From contig JAIRRX010000047.1 of NCBI GenBank assembly GCA_031255755.1, positions 1 through 52,155 of the forward strand: a stretch of DNA of 52,155 nucleotides. The letters run 5' to 3'. The notes under the pieces were generated by a model that was given only the letters and a program-made list of their open reading frames with translations, did no database searches and was not told the origin of the DNA. Source of the DNA: Prevotellaceae bacterium. Its GTDB lineage: Bacteria > Bacteroidota > Bacteroidia > Bacteroidales > UBA932. Made by a program: the position numbers and the translations under genes. This document shows positions 28,761-39,125 of the stretch, piece after piece; the stretch's first letter is position 1, and the number at the start of each line of letters is the position of its first letter.

Positions 28761-29987
28761 TTATGGTTGTTGCCAAAAATATTCCGGATCGTGTACAATA
28801 ACAATTTTATTGTTGTTTATAATATCCGAACGTTCATAGCCAAGAGGCAAAAGCGCAATACGTGTGTTATCGGTATTTCTGTATCTGCTTTCGGGATTGA
28901 ACTTGCTGACTTGCATACATTCAAGCCAGTAGAGATTTTTTGTCATATATATGTCAAGATATTCTTCTTTTGTTTGCGGCTTCTCATTATTCCAGTTTGC
29001 ATCTTCATTCAAAACAGTCGGTTTGCCGCTTATCAATCTTTCGCGCACTTCTGCTATGCTCAAAAGATTTCCGTTTTCATCTTTTACGTAAGCATTAAAA
29101 GTGGGATCCATCCATATCCATTTTTGAAGCGTTTCGGAATAAACGCTGTTGATAACATGACAGTCTGTATCTTTTTCGTTTTTCGGCATGCAGGTTATAT
29201 AACGCGATTTGAAACCCATAGCAAGATAACATTCGTTGAGAGCAATAGCCAGTCCGCGACAGTTTATTCCCCTGCCTGTTGCCTTGTGATAATTGTAAAA
29301 ATCAATTACATCAAATTCGCAAAGCGCATAATTGCTGCCATCATGCCTGACAGTATTGTGTAGCCACGTCATCAGGTTTATTATTTTTGAAATTTCGTCT
29401 CCCTGTCCCGCAATGGAATCAAGATTAAAAAGGTTTTTCACTTCTTTCAACAATTGAATGCTTGCATTTTCATATTTAAAATGCGGTAATACGGCGGTAT
29501 CGGCTTTTTCGTATTTCCCTGCCTGTTGCAGAATATATATATAATCGCCGTGTTCCCTTATACTTTCCATTAATTCAATAAATCGTTTTTCGTTGCGAAT
29601 ATTATCCAAATCCGAATCGGTTTTTGCAAGCGAATAATTAATATAGCCCCAGTCGTTAACGCATGTTGCAAAAGCGTTGATTGCTTCTTCTTTCCTGTTT
29701 TGCATCGAATAAACGCAGGCAAGAGAGTAATATATATCAGCCTGAAGCGCTTTAACGCTTTCTTTATCTTCGTCCGATAAACGTGAACACAGTGTAATTA
29801 CTTCATTTAACAATTTTTCCAGCGCGTCATAATTTTTGCTGTCGAGATTTTCCGAAATGGCTTTTCCAATAGTTGTTACTTGATTTTCAAACTCCTGTAG
29901 CGATAATAAATTGTTTGTTTGCGCCGTCACAAAGATACTGCCGACAAAAAGCGACAGAGTAAAAATAATTTTTTTCATACTTTTCAT
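28761..29987 (-). CDS. Secreted transglutaminase-like domain protein
   Basis: Signal peptide; GRGINCRGLAIALNECYLAMGFKSRYITC (Cys), DCHVINSVYSETLQKWIWMDPTFNAYV (His/Asp). Confidence 0.85.
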   Translation of the reverse strand: MKSMKKIIFTLSLFVGSIFVTAQTNNLLSLQEFENQVTTIGKAISENLDSKNYDALEKLLNEVITLCSRLSDEDKESVKALQADIYYSLACVYSMQNRKEEAINAFATCVNDWGYINYSLAKTDSDLDNIRNEKRFIELMESIREHGDYIYILQQAGKYEKADTAVLPHFKYENASIQLLKEVKNLFNLDSIAGQGDEISKIINLMTWLHNTVRHDGSNYALCEFDVIDFYNYHKATGRGINCRGLAIALNECYLAMGFKSRYITCMPKNEKDTDCHVINSVYSETLQKWIWMDPTFNAYVKDENGNLLSIAEVRERLISGKPTVLNEDANWNNEKPQTKEEYLDIYMTKNLYWLECMQVSKFNPESRYRNTDNTRIALLPLGYERSDIINNNKIVIVHDPEYFWQQP

Positions 29988-30177
29988 TTTATAAATTTAT
30001 AATCATTATATTAATTCTTCTTTATGTAATAACGTATAAAATCAATATTTGTTGCATCAAAAACACAAAAAAATCAAATATTTTAATTAAATATTTTATA
30101 GTCAGCAAAATAAAATTGTTAAAATTTACCGTCATTTTTTGTAGAATTATTACAAAACATTTAAATGTAAAATAAAA

Positions 30178-30204
30178 TCCTCTTATTCAAATAAAATAAG
30201 AGGA
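30178..30204 (-). terminator. Intrinsic terminator after tRNA-Arg
   Basis: TCCTCTTATT...AATAAGAGGA; followed on the minus strand by ATTTTATTTT. Confidence 0.65.
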
Positions 30205-30261
30205 CTGTAATAGTAAATAAATATGATAATTTATTATAAAATAAAGTAGTTAATTTTCCAG

Positions 30262-30333
30262 TACCCTCGGGCGGAATCGAACCGCCATTTAAAGTTTAGG
30301 AAACTTCCGTTCTATCCGTTGAACTACAAGGGC
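30262..30333 (-). tRNA. tRNA-Arg (anticodon CCU)
   Basis: Minus strand GCCCTTGTAGTTCAACGGATAGAACGGAAGTTTCCTAAACTTTAAATGGCGGTTCGATTCCGCCCGAGGGTA; anticodon loop TTCCTAA. Confidence 0.93.
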
Positions 30334-30385
30334 AAATCCGATAAATAATTTATCTGTTGTATATAAGTCAAATTATTCGGAAAAT

Positions 30386-31417
30386 TTAAATTGCTAATGA
30401 TAATTCTTTTTCGGCTTGTTCTTTGCCATCATAAGCCCATTTAAGATATATCGCTCCCCACGAAAATCCTGCGCCGAATGTGGTAAGTATGAGTTTATTG
30501 CCTTTTTTCAATTTGGACTCAAAATCCCACATACACAATGGAAGTGTTGCCGCTGTTGTGTTTCCGTATTTTTCAATATTTACCATAACTTTTTCTTTTG
30601 GCAACTTCATACGTTCACCGACTGCTTTTATTATTCTTAAATTTGCCTGATGCGGAATGAGCCAGTCTATTGTTTCAGGCGTCAGTCCGTAACGTTCCAT
30701 TAATTCCAATGATGTTTCGGGCATTTTGGAAACAGCCGCTTTATATACAGACTGCCCTTCCTGATATATAAAATGCTGACGGTTAACAACAGTTTCCATT
30801 GTTGCCGGATAACTCGAACCTCCTGCTTTTTGATATAAATATTTACGTCCCGAACCATCTACATGAAGTATTTCGTCAATTAAACCGTACCCTTCGGTAT
30901 TTGGTTCAATAAGCACGGCTCCCGCTCCATCTCCGAAAATCGGACATGTCGCTCTGTCCGTATAATCAACAAAACTTGATATTTTATCTGCGCCTATGAG
31001 TATTATTTTTTTATATTTTCCTGTTTCAATAAATTTGGAAACTGCCGAAAGTGCAAACAAAAAACTTGAACATCCTGCATTTATATCAAACCCGAAAGCA
31101 TGTTTAATACCGACCAAATCGCTTACAATATTTGCCGTTGAAGGAAAAGGCATGTCTGGCGTAACTCCGCACCATACAACCAAATCTACGTCATCTACGT
31201 TTATGTTTGTTTTGGCGATAAGTTTACGAACTGCTTTTTCAGCCATGTATGATGTTCCCAATCCTTTTTCGCGCAGAATATGTCGTTCCTTAATTCCGAT
31301 ACGGGTCATAATCCATTCATCGGTAGTATCAACCATTTTGCTTAATTCCTCATTTGTAAGAATGTATTCGGGAACATAGCCTGCAATTCCCGTAATTGCT
31401 GCGGTTATTTTATTCAT
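30386..31417 (-). CDS. fabH: 3-oxoacyl-ACP synthase III
   Basis: DTTDEWIMTRIGIKERHI, active-site region FDINAGCSSFLFAL, LIPHQANLRII, KYGNTTAATLPL. Confidence 0.95.
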   Translation of the reverse strand: MNKITAAITGIAGYVPEYILTNEELSKMVDTTDEWIMTRIGIKERHILREKGLGTSYMAEKAVRKLIAKTNINVDDVDLVVWCGVTPDMPFPSTANIVSDLVGIKHAFGFDINAGCSSFLFALSAVSKFIETGKYKKIILIGADKISSFVDYTDRATCPIFGDGAGAVLIEPNTEGYGLIDEILHVDGSGRKYLYQKAGGSSYPATMETVVNRQHFIYQEGQSVYKAAVSKMPETSLELMERYGLTPETIDWLIPHQANLRIIKAVGERMKLPKEKVMVNIEKYGNTTAATLPLCMWDFESKLKKGNKLILTTFGAGFSWGAIYLKWAYDGKEQAEKELSLAI

Positions 31418-32372
31418 TGTTTTTAATGTTTAAGGATTTCTTAATTTTATCTGTTAAATCAACCCGAACAACAGATTCTGCTTGCAAAATCATGTTTTTT
31501 ATTGCCAAAGGAGTTGATGCACCGTGTCCGATAATAATAGGAGCATTGACGCCAAGCACAGGCGTGCCTCCGTAAAGTTCGTAATTAAATCTGTCGAAAA
31601 AATCGTTTTTGATATTAAGTTTTTTTGCTATTCTGTAATTTGATTCTGCCTGCTTGAGAATAATATTTCCCGTAAATCCATCGCAAATAATGACATCTGC
31701 TTTTTCGCCTGTAAAAAGTTCGTGTCCTTCTACGTTTCCTATAAAATTAAACCGTCCGTCAACTTTCATAAGTTCGTACGCCGCTCTTGTAAGCAAACTT
31801 CCTTTTTCTTCTTCTTCGCCAACGTTTACAAGACCTATACGGGGATTTTCGTAACCAAGAATTTCTTTTGCATAAATAGAACCCAGCAGAGCATATTGTA
31901 AAAGATTATCTGGTTTACAGTCAACATTTAAACCTACATCCGCAATAACGGATGTTTTTCCGTTCAGCAACGGAACATTGCTTGCTATGCAAGGTCGCAA
32001 AATACCTTCAATAAATTTGACTGTATATACAGCGCCGACCATCATTGCGCCTGTACTGCCGGCGCTTGCGATGCTGTCAATTTTTTTACCGGCGAGATAT
32101 TCAAAGCCTACCGTTATACTCGAATTACTTTTTTGACTGAATGCTTTTGCAGGATGGTCATCCATGCCTATAACTTCGGTTGTATTTACGATTTCAAAAT
32201 TACTGGCTGCAAAATTATTTTCATTACATATTTTAATTATGCTTTTTTCATCGCCAAAAAGCACAAGTTGTGTATTTTTATGTAAACAATGATATGCGTC
32301 AATCGCTCCCTTTACTACATTCAAAGGTGCAAAATCTCCGCCCATTGCATCTATACCTATTTTCATACGCAA
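31410..32372 (-). CDS. plsX: Phosphate acyltransferase PlsX
   Basis: KIGIDAMGGDFAPLNVVKGAI, SAGSTGAMMVGA, VICDGFTGNIILK. Confidence 0.96.
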   Translation of the reverse strand: MRMKIGIDAMGGDFAPLNVVKGAIDAYHCLHKNTQLVLFGDEKSIIKICNENNFAASNFEIVNTTEVIGMDDHPAKAFSQKSNSSITVGFEYLAGKKIDSIASAGSTGAMMVGAVYTVKFIEGILRPCIASNVPLLNGKTSVIADVGLNVDCKPDNLLQYALLGSIYAKEILGYENPRIGLVNVGEEEEKGSLLTRAAYELMKVDGRFNFIGNVEGHELFTGEKADVIICDGFTGNIILKQAESNYRIAKKLNIKNDFFDRFNYELYGGTPVLGVNAPIIIGHGASTPLAIKNMILQAESVVRVDLTDKIKKSLNIKNNE

Positions 32373-32463
32373 TAATATTTGTTAGACTTAAAAAACTAAA
32401 TTTATTGTGAGTTAAAAACACTTATGAATTTTCACTCTCAATTTTCAATTTTAAAATCTCATA

Positions 32464-32649
32464 TTATGCCGATACCTGTTTGTCGATAATTAAGCGACCT
32501 CTATAAAATCCACATTCTGGACATACTCGATGATAAAGAACTGCAGTGCCGCAATTTGAACAGTTTGCCAACGTAGGCGCTACTGCTTTGTAATGTGTTC
32601 TCCGTTTGTTTTTTCTTTGTTTTGATATTCGATGTTTCGGATGTGCCAT
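32464..32649 (-). CDS. rpmF: 50S ribosomal protein L32
   Basis: MAHPKHRISKQRKNKRRTHYKAVAPTLANCSNCGTAVLYHRVCPECGFYRGR. Confidence 0.96.
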   Translation of the reverse strand: MAHPKHRISKQRKNKRRTHYKAVAPTLANCSNCGTAVLYHRVCPECGFYRGRLIIDKQVSA

Positions 32650-32691
32650 ATCAATATAATTTTAATTGTTAATACTTTATTTTCTATAATT

Positions 32692-33156
32692 TTAATTTAC
32701 TTTTATCTTTTTCAATATTTTTATCATTTCTTTGTTACACTGGCTTTCGTCAGAATGTAATCGCTGAATTGGTAAACTTATGCCTATACTTTCATAAATA
32801 TACTGAGCAAAATTTATTGTATCATCGCCACGATTCAAATACATTATTTCATCATTACCGTCAATATTACCGTCGGGTTCTCCGCATTTTATCAGCAATG
32901 TTCCTTCATAGTTTACATTAATGACCGCATCGTCCAAACATCTGTCACACATGGTAATAACTTCACCTTTTATAGCAACTTTCGCAATCATTGAGGCGCT
33001 TAAACGATTCAATTCAATATTTGCCGAAAGTTTACCATGTTTTATTTCCGAGTAGTCAAACTGTTCAAAGAACCTGTCATCAATTTCGAAGACAAAATCA
33101 TGCTTCCCGATAGATAAACCACTGAAAATCACATCATATTTACTCAAGTAATTCAT
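32692..33156 (-). CDS. YceD/DUF177 family protein (start placed at MNYLSKYDV)
   Basis: CDRCLD motif, typical position next to rpmF. A -10-like TACCTTTG at 33186-33179 (minus) lies inside the longer ORF-track prediction, arguing for the start at 33156. Confidence 0.85.
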   Translation of the reverse strand: MNYLSKYDVIFSGLSIGKHDFVFEIDDRFFEQFDYSEIKHGKLSANIELNRLSASMIAKVAIKGEVITMCDRCLDDAVINVNYEGTLLIKCGEPDGNIDGNDEIMYLNRGDDTINFAQYIYESIGISLPIQRLHSDESQCNKEMIKILKKIKVN

Positions 33157-33424
33157 CTTGTATAATCTAAAATAGGCACAAAGGTAATAAAAAAAACGGA
33201 TTATCACAGAAATGCAATAAAAATTATAAGCAAAACAGCCAGAAAACAAATGTAATTACCTCTCTTCCTGATAAATCTAAATTCGAGATGAAACAGCGGA
33301 TAAAATATCGAAAGCAAAAGAGACTTTTACTATATATATTTAACTTGTTTACTGATATTTACAGTCTCTAATATTCTCATATTTTCCGAATAAGTCTTCG
33401 GATTTTAATAATAACGGTTTAAAA

Positions 33425-33542
33425 ACAAAATAAAGGGTTGTGCGCCCTTTATTTTTTCAAAAATGACATTTGCACAAAGTATCTATTTTGGGTAATAGGC
33501 TTTTGTGCAAATTTGTCATAACAACATCACCTATGTAAAACC
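33425..33542 (-). ncRNA. Candidate small RNA, about 118 nt (unclassified)
   Basis: No ORF; consensus promoter at 33576-33547 (minus), long imperfect hairpin TGACAAATTTGCACAAA/TTTGTGCAAATGTCA with inner CTATT/AATAG stem, then terminator hairpin ATAAAGGG/CCCTTTAT. Confidence 0.5.
33430..33452. terminator. Hairpin terminator with A/T tracts on both sides
   Basis: ATAAAGGG-TTGTGCG-CCCTTTAT followed by TTTTTT on the plus strand and by TTTTGTTTTT on the minus strand. Confidence 0.7.
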
Positions 33543-33546
33543 AGTG

Positions 33547-33576
33547 CAAAGATAATTACTTTTTTTCTTTTGTCAA
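33547..33576 (-). promoter_or_regulatory. Bacteroidetes-type promoter upstream of candidate sRNA
   Basis: Minus strand TTG (33576-33574), exactly 19 nt, TATCTTTG (33554-33547). Confidence 0.6.
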
Positions 33577-33751
33577 TACTTTTCTATAAAAAAATTTCAA
33601 AAAAAAGGTTAAATATATAGGTTTGTACAAATTTATTTGATTTTAATCATAAATCAATAAAAATATATGGGTCAAAAATAACAATTTTTAATCAAAATTT
33701 AAATTGTTGCACTTAAACCCGTATAAACATTAGAAAAAATTGTAAGTAAAA

Positions 33752-34447
33752 TCATAAAATATTTTTCAACTCTATAAGAGAATTTATCAAAAACGTAGGT
33801 TTTTCGGGCGGTTCAGGTACATTTGCAGATTTTAAATAAATTTGGTCTATTCCGAATTTTTTTGCGCCTGAAATATCACTCACAAAATCATCGCCAACAA
33901 TTATCGCTTCTTTTTTCGACGAATGTAACGAACTTATCACATATTGAAAAAATTTACTGTGCGGTTTATTATAACCTGTATTTTCAGCGGTAAAGATTTT
34001 TGTAAAATACTTTTTTATATCCGCTGCTTCCATTTTTTTGAACTGTATTTCATTAAAACCGTTGGTTACAACATGCAGCTGATATTTTTTATTAACCAAA
34101 TATGTCAATACTTCGTGTGTATTTGGAAAAAGCGTTGTTCTGTCGGGAATTTTTTCAATAAATTTTTCGCCGAATTTTATTCCCAGTTCTTTATCATCAA
34201 TTCCAAAATCTTTGAAAGCCAGATAAAATCGTGTATTGCGTAAAGTTGTCTTTGTAATTTTGCCGAGCGCATAATCTTCCCACAGACGAATATTGTGCAT
34301 TTTATATGTACGAAACCATTCGTCAAAATCGGTTATGGTTTCATCAAGTCTGCAATTATAAAAAATCTCTTTTACGGTGTCGCGCGTATCAGTGTCAAAG
34401 TCCCAAAGCGTGCGGTCTAAATCAAAAAGGATATGTTTATACTTCAT
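33752..34447 (-). CDS. HAD-superfamily hydrolase (YjjG-like nucleotidase)
   Basis: ILFDLDRTLWDFDTDTRDTVKEIF, VVTNGFNEIQFKKMEAADI, IIVGDDFVSDISGAKKFGI. Confidence 0.9.
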   Translation of the reverse strand: MKYKHILFDLDRTLWDFDTDTRDTVKEIFYNCRLDETITDFDEWFRTYKMHNIRLWEDYALGKITKTTLRNTRFYLAFKDFGIDDKELGIKFGEKFIEKIPDRTTLFPNTHEVLTYLVNKKYQLHVVTNGFNEIQFKKMEAADIKKYFTKIFTAENTGYNKPHSKFFQYVISSLHSSKKEAIIVGDDFVSDISGAKKFGIDQIYLKSANVPEPPEKPTFLINSLIELKNIL

Positions 34448-34485
34448 GTCAAAAATAAATTTTCAAAATTCTGAATTTATAAATA

Positions 34486-35703
34486 CTATTCATGTTCAAA
34501 CCGCAAAGTTATTTCAACAATTTCGGACTGACTTCCTATCCTTAATTTCGGACCCCAGCCGCCTGCTCCTGATGTTATGTAATAATGTGTATTGTTTTTT
34601 TTCAAATATCCGTGTTGTTTTTCATATACCAATTTTGTTATCAGCGTAAAGGGAAATATCTGTCCTCCGTGAGTATGTCCCGAAAGTTGTAAATCTACTC
34701 CGTTTTCTTCTGCCTGACCAAGATTAAACGGTTGATGGTCAAGTAAAATTACAGGTTTTTCTTTGTCAATATTTTCTAAAATGGCATCAAGTTTTTTACG
34801 ATTTTTGATTGTTTTATCATTGCGTCCTGCGATATAAATATCATTGTCAAGAAGAACCAAACTGTCCTGCAACATTATTATTCCGGCGGATTTTAAATAA
34901 TCTACCGTATTTTTCATATCTCCGTAACATTCGTGATTTCCCGTAACACCGTAAACGCCGAGCGGCGCTTTTAACTGCAAAAATTCTTCTCTCATGTTCT
35001 GTTCTATAATCGGCGCTGAATAACCATCCGCAATATCTCCGACAAGTAAAATTATATCCGGTTTTTGCGCATTTATCAAATCAACGATTTTTTTCAAATA
35101 TTTTTTGTTTATTGAATATCCCAAATGAAGGTCGCTTGCTGCAATAATTTTCAAAGTTTCGATTTTTGCCTTTTTGTTGATATTTATATCCAGTTTTTCA
35201 ATTTTTATGCGAGTAAAATTGTATCGACCCCAAATTAGTATCAGCATAGTCAATGCAAGCGCCAAAAAAATCATTTTCCGTTTGAATTGCTTCCAAATTG
35301 CCATCAGTGCAATAATTACAAATACCGAACATCTTAATATATATTTTATTACTGAGTTATGCGGATTTATCTGCAAATTATCCAAATATTTTACAAACAT
35401 ATTTATCAATCCCACAAAGAGCATGATAAGCATGAAATAAACACATGCAACTATCCATGTTACCAGATAGTTAATTATAAAAACATTCACCTTTGGCGGC
35501 AAATATCCTCTGAGAAAAATGCCTGTTGAAAAAATAGCGACAATTAACAAAAAAAACAGATTATATGTCAGTTTTATCCAAGACGTATCGGGTAAAATAT
35601 TTCTTATTTTGAAGTACGCAAAAGCGCTGACAAGAACGAATATTGTTATAAGGATTATTCTAAACATGGTTTCATTTTTTAATTGCGAATTACAAACTGT
35701 CAT
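34486..35703 (-). CDS. Membrane-anchored metallophosphoesterase
   Basis: ASDLHLGYSINKKY, LVGDIADG, GVTGNHECYGD, LSGHTHGGQIFPF; N-terminal TM segments. Confidence 0.93.
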   Translation of the reverse strand: MTVCNSQLKNETMFRIILITIFVLVSAFAYFKIRNILPDTSWIKLTYNLFFLLIVAIFSTGIFLRGYLPPKVNVFIINYLVTWIVACVYFMLIMLFVGLINMFVKYLDNLQINPHNSVIKYILRCSVFVIIALMAIWKQFKRKMIFLALALTMLILIWGRYNFTRIKIEKLDININKKAKIETLKIIAASDLHLGYSINKKYLKKIVDLINAQKPDIILLVGDIADGYSAPIIEQNMREEFLQLKAPLGVYGVTGNHECYGDMKNTVDYLKSAGIIMLQDSLVLLDNDIYIAGRNDKTIKNRKKLDAILENIDKEKPVILLDHQPFNLGQAEENGVDLQLSGHTHGGQIFPFTLITKLVYEKQHGYLKKNNTHYYITSGAGGWGPKLRIGSQSEIVEITLRFEHE

Positions 35704-35760
35704 CTTTTTAAAACATTACACATCAACTTTGCGGTAAATTGTACTTTATAAGAAACAGAT

Positions 35761-36474
35761 TTATTTTAATTGCTTCAGATAAAGCTGTATTGTATTTTCG
35801 AGTCCAAAATAAATGGAGTCGCTTATTATCGCATGACCGATTGAAACTTCAAGCAGACCGGGAATGTTTGCGCAGAAAAAATTCAAATTTGCAAGATTCA
35901 AATCGTGTCCTGCATTCACTCCCAAGCCAAGTTCTACCGCCTTTTCTGCCGCAACAACAAATGGTTTTATCGCTTCATTTTTGTTTACTGTAAAATTGGT
36001 TGCATAAGGCTCAGTATATAATTCAATCCGTTCGGTTTCCGTTTCGGCAGCGTAGCATATATTGGTTAAATCGGTATCAACAAAAACAGATGTCCGTATT
36101 CCCTGTTTTTTGAAAGTTGAAATAATGTTTTTCAGAAAATTTTTGTGTTTCCGTGTATTCCAGCCTGCGTTTGAAGTAATTTGATGATGCGCATCAGGAA
36201 CTAATGTAACCTGTGCAGGACATATTTCAAGCACAAGGTCAATAAATTTTGGAATTGGATTTCCTTCAATATTAAATTCGGTGATTATTAAAGGTTTCAA
36301 ATTTTTTACATCCGCATATCTGATATGACGTTCATCGGGACGCGGATGCACGGTTATGCCTTGCGCTCCGAATCGTTGACAGTCCACAGCCGCTTGCAGC
36401 ACGTCGGGAATGTTTCCTCCTCGCGAATTTCGCAGTGTTGCTATCTTGTTTATATTGACGCTTAATCTTGTCAT
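35761..36474 (-). CDS. pdxJ: Pyridoxine 5'-phosphate synthase
   Basis: [75 protein letters not shown]. Confidence 0.96.
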   Translation of the reverse strand: MTRLSVNINKIATLRNSRGGNIPDVLQAAVDCQRFGAQGITVHPRPDERHIRYADVKNLKPLIITEFNIEGNPIPKFIDLVLEICPAQVTLVPDAHHQITSNAGWNTRKHKNFLKNIISTFKKQGIRTSVFVDTDLTNICYAAETETERIELYTEPYATNFTVNKNEAIKPFVVAAEKAVELGLGVNAGHDLNLANLNFFCANIPGLLEVSIGHAIISDSIYFGLENTIQLYLKQLK

Positions 36475-36577
36475 TTATGTTAAATTGTATCTTTTTGTTC
36501 ACAAAGTTAGTATTTATTATGAGAATAAATGCTTTTTGTAATGAAAAAAATTATAACTTGCCGAAAATTTCAAGTTT

Positions 36578-37486
36578 ATGAAAATTGCTGTTTATGGAAG
36601 AAACATCCCCGAATCTATTGACAACTATCTGTCTATATTGAACATGCTAAAATCCAATGGCTGTGAACTTTTCCTTTATGATGAGTTTGCAAAATTTTTG
36701 GCAAAACACGTATCCGGTTTTGGCAACTGTTTTACGTTTGGAGAAAAAAATTATTTGACCGCCGATTTTTCTTTTTTTGTAAGTCTCGGAGGAGATGGAA
36801 CTTTTTTGGAAGCAACTCGTTTTATACGAACAAACAACATTCCAATCATTGGCGTCAACACAGGCTCGCTGGGTTTTCTGGCAAGCGTTTCGATTGATGG
36901 ATTTCAAAGCGTTTTGGATGAAATATTAAACAAAAAATACCAAATAGAACATCGCAGGCTAATACATGTTGCAACACATGACAAGAAAAATATTTCGGCA
37001 TGCGCTCTTAACGAAATAACTTTGCAGCGCACGATGCCTTCGCTTATATCTGCAACCGTAGAAATCAACGGCGAGCGTTTGTCGCAATACTGGTCTGATG
37101 GATTGATAATTGCAACGCCTACAGGTTCAACTGCATATTCGATGAGTGTGGGAGGTCCGATAATAGTTCCGACTGCATCAAATTTTGTCATATCGCCTAT
37201 TGCGCCGCATAATCTGGCAATACGTCCATTCGTAATATCCGATGACGCCGAAATAAAAATAAAACTGCAAACACGCGGAGAAAAAGCAATGCTGACAGCC
37301 GACAACGAAATGTTTGAAGTAGAATCGGGAATGGAATTTACAGTCAAAAAATCAAAATATCAAGTAAACATCATCAAACCGGACAGTATAAATTTTTACA
37401 AAACGCTTAGAAATAAATTAATGTGGGGATATGATATTCGTAATGATATTAACGTTTCTCAACACTTCAATAGTTACAAAACATAA
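36578..37486 (+). CDS. nadK: NAD kinase
   Basis: SLGGDGTFLEATRFI, GVNTGSLGFLA, TPTGSTAYSMSVGGPI. Confidence 0.95.
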   Translation: MKIAVYGRNIPESIDNYLSILNMLKSNGCELFLYDEFAKFLAKHVSGFGNCFTFGEKNYLTADFSFFVSLGGDGTFLEATRFIRTNNIPIIGVNTGSLGFLASVSIDGFQSVLDEILNKKYQIEHRRLIHVATHDKKNISACALNEITLQRTMPSLISATVEINGERLSQYWSDGLIIATPTGSTAYSMSVGGPIIVPTASNFVISPIAPHNLAIRPFVISDDAEIKIKLQTRGEKAMLTADNEMFEVESGMEFTVKKSKYQVNIIKPDSINFYKTLRNKLMWGYDIRNDINVSQHFNSYKT

Positions 37487-37538
37487 AATAAATATTACCT
37501 TTGCACCCTGATTTATATTTTATATAAAATTACAAAAT

Positions 37539-38357
37539 TTGACAACAGTAATCAAAATATATGTATCTGTAACATTGTCGGCGCTTTGTGTGCCGTTACT
37601 GTCGCAAGAAAGTAACGGTTTGCTTACGCCAATTCATAAAAGCGAAATAGGAATTGCAGGAGGAACTTCATATTATATAGGTGATTTTAATGAAAGCGTT
37701 GTCCCATACATGATTAACCCAATGGGCGGACTGTTTTACAGATATAATTTTACAAAATACATAAATGTCAGAGTGCAGGCTTCAATGGGATTTGTAAAAG
37801 GCGACTCACGCAAATACGCAGGCGGGTTGCAAGGATTTCCTGAAGATGTGAATTTGGCGTTTAAACGTAATTTTTATAACATTAATGCTCTTGCGGAATT
37901 TAATTTTTTCCCTTTTTCATCTGTTGACCCCAAACGCAGACAAATCTTTACGCCGTTTTTAATAGTCGGAGCGGGATATTCATATTTCGACAAAAACAAA
38001 ATTAATAACGACCCTTATCTACATAATGCATCTGCGGCATATCCAATGTTGTACGATACGCTAAAAACGACATCAAGCGTTGTTTTACCAATGGGATTCG
38101 GATTTAAATATTCGCCTGCAAATCAATGGACAATAGGCATTGAATGTGTTTTTCACAAAACCAATACCGATAAAATAGATTACTACATTAACAGAAGCGA
38201 CAGCAAATCATTTAATATATTTAATAAAGATTGGGTTTCAACAATCTTGTTTACCGTTAGTTACAGATTTGTTGATAAAGCGCCATGCGCTGCATATAAA
38301 ACACATAAAAGCACAAAAAACCGTCAATACAAAGGGTTTAACAAAAAATTAGACTGA
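37539..38357 (+). CDS. DUF6089-like outer-membrane beta-barrel protein (TTG start in ORF track)
   Basis: EIGIAGGTSYYIGDFN, FRYNFTKYINVRVQASMGFVKGDS-like barrel pattern; conserved position between nadK and uppS. Confidence 0.8.
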   Translation: MTTVIKIYVSVTLSALCVPLLSQESNGLLTPIHKSEIGIAGGTSYYIGDFNESVVPYMINPMGGLFYRYNFTKYINVRVQASMGFVKGDSRKYAGGLQGFPEDVNLAFKRNFYNINALAEFNFFPFSSVDPKRRQIFTPFLIVGAGYSYFDKNKINNDPYLHNASAAYPMLYDTLKTTSSVVLPMGFGFKYSPANQWTIGIECVFHKTNTDKIDYYINRSDSKSFNIFNKDWVSTILFTVSYRFVDKAPCAAYKTHKSTKNRQYKGFNKKLD

Positions 38358-38359
38358 AA

Positions 38360-39100
38360 ATGCACAGACTCGACAAAAATAAAATTCCCGGACACGTTGC
38401 CGTTATAATGGATGGTAACGGACGCTGGGCAAAACGGCAAGGATTGAAAAGAATTTTCGGTCATCGTCATGCGTTACATTCTGTGCGGTCTGTTGTTGAA
38501 GGCGCAGGCGAAATTGGAATAAAATTTTTAACTCTTTTTGCTTTTTCAACAGAAAACTGGAACCGCCCGAAAGACGAAATAGAAGAACTGATGAATATGC
38601 TTGTTTCAGCGCTGGAAAAGGAACTTCCCGACTTGCATAAAAACAATGTACGACTGAAAACGATAGGAAATATTTCAAAAATGAACGATAAAGTTCAGGA
38701 AAAATTAAAAAAAGCAACTATATTTACAGCCGAAAATACAGGTTTGACGTTAACGCTTGCGCTTAATTACGGCTCGCGCGAAGAAATTATTGAATGTGTA
38801 AAATGCTGTGTACAAGATGTTATCAATAATAATGTTAGATTAGACGAGATAAATGAAATGATGTTTTCATCAAAACTTTACACAAACAACATGCCCGATC
38901 CCGAACTTATAATTCGCACAAGCGGAGAACAGCGCATAAGCAATTTTTTGTTGTGGCAGGCGGCTTACAGTGAATTTTATTTTACCGAAACATTTTGGCC
39001 TGATTTTCGCAAACAGCATCTGTTTGATGCGGTTTATGATTATCAGCAACGTGAAAGAAGATTCGGCAAAACAAGCGAACAAATTAAAAAATACGAATAA
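38360..39100 (+). CDS. uppS: Isoprenyl transferase (undecaprenyl diphosphate synthase)
   Basis: HVAVIMDGNGRWAKRQGLKRIFGHRHA, TLFAFSTENWNRP, PELIIRTSGEQRISNFLLWQAAYSEFYF. Confidence 0.96.
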   Translation: MHRLDKNKIPGHVAVIMDGNGRWAKRQGLKRIFGHRHALHSVRSVVEGAGEIGIKFLTLFAFSTENWNRPKDEIEELMNMLVSALEKELPDLHKNNVRLKTIGNISKMNDKVQEKLKKATIFTAENTGLTLTLALNYGSREEIIECVKCCVQDVINNNVRLDEINEMMFSSKLYTNNMPDPELIIRTSGEQRISNFLLWQAAYSEFYFTETFWPDFRKQHLFDAVYDYQQRERRFGKTSEQIKKYE

Positions 39101-39125
39101 AATACAGATATATTATATTAATAAA

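Noticed and set aside
33157-33249. N-terminal extension of YceD (MFSGCFAYNFYCISVIIRFFYYLCAYFRLYK)
   Set aside because: Not protein-like for the family and contains the likely promoter; the start at 33156 fits YceD.
38970-39125. N-terminal extension of the BamA ORF (MNFILPKHFGLIFANSICLMRF...)
   Set aside because: Overlaps the 3' end of uppS in another frame; a signal peptide starts cleanly at 39126.
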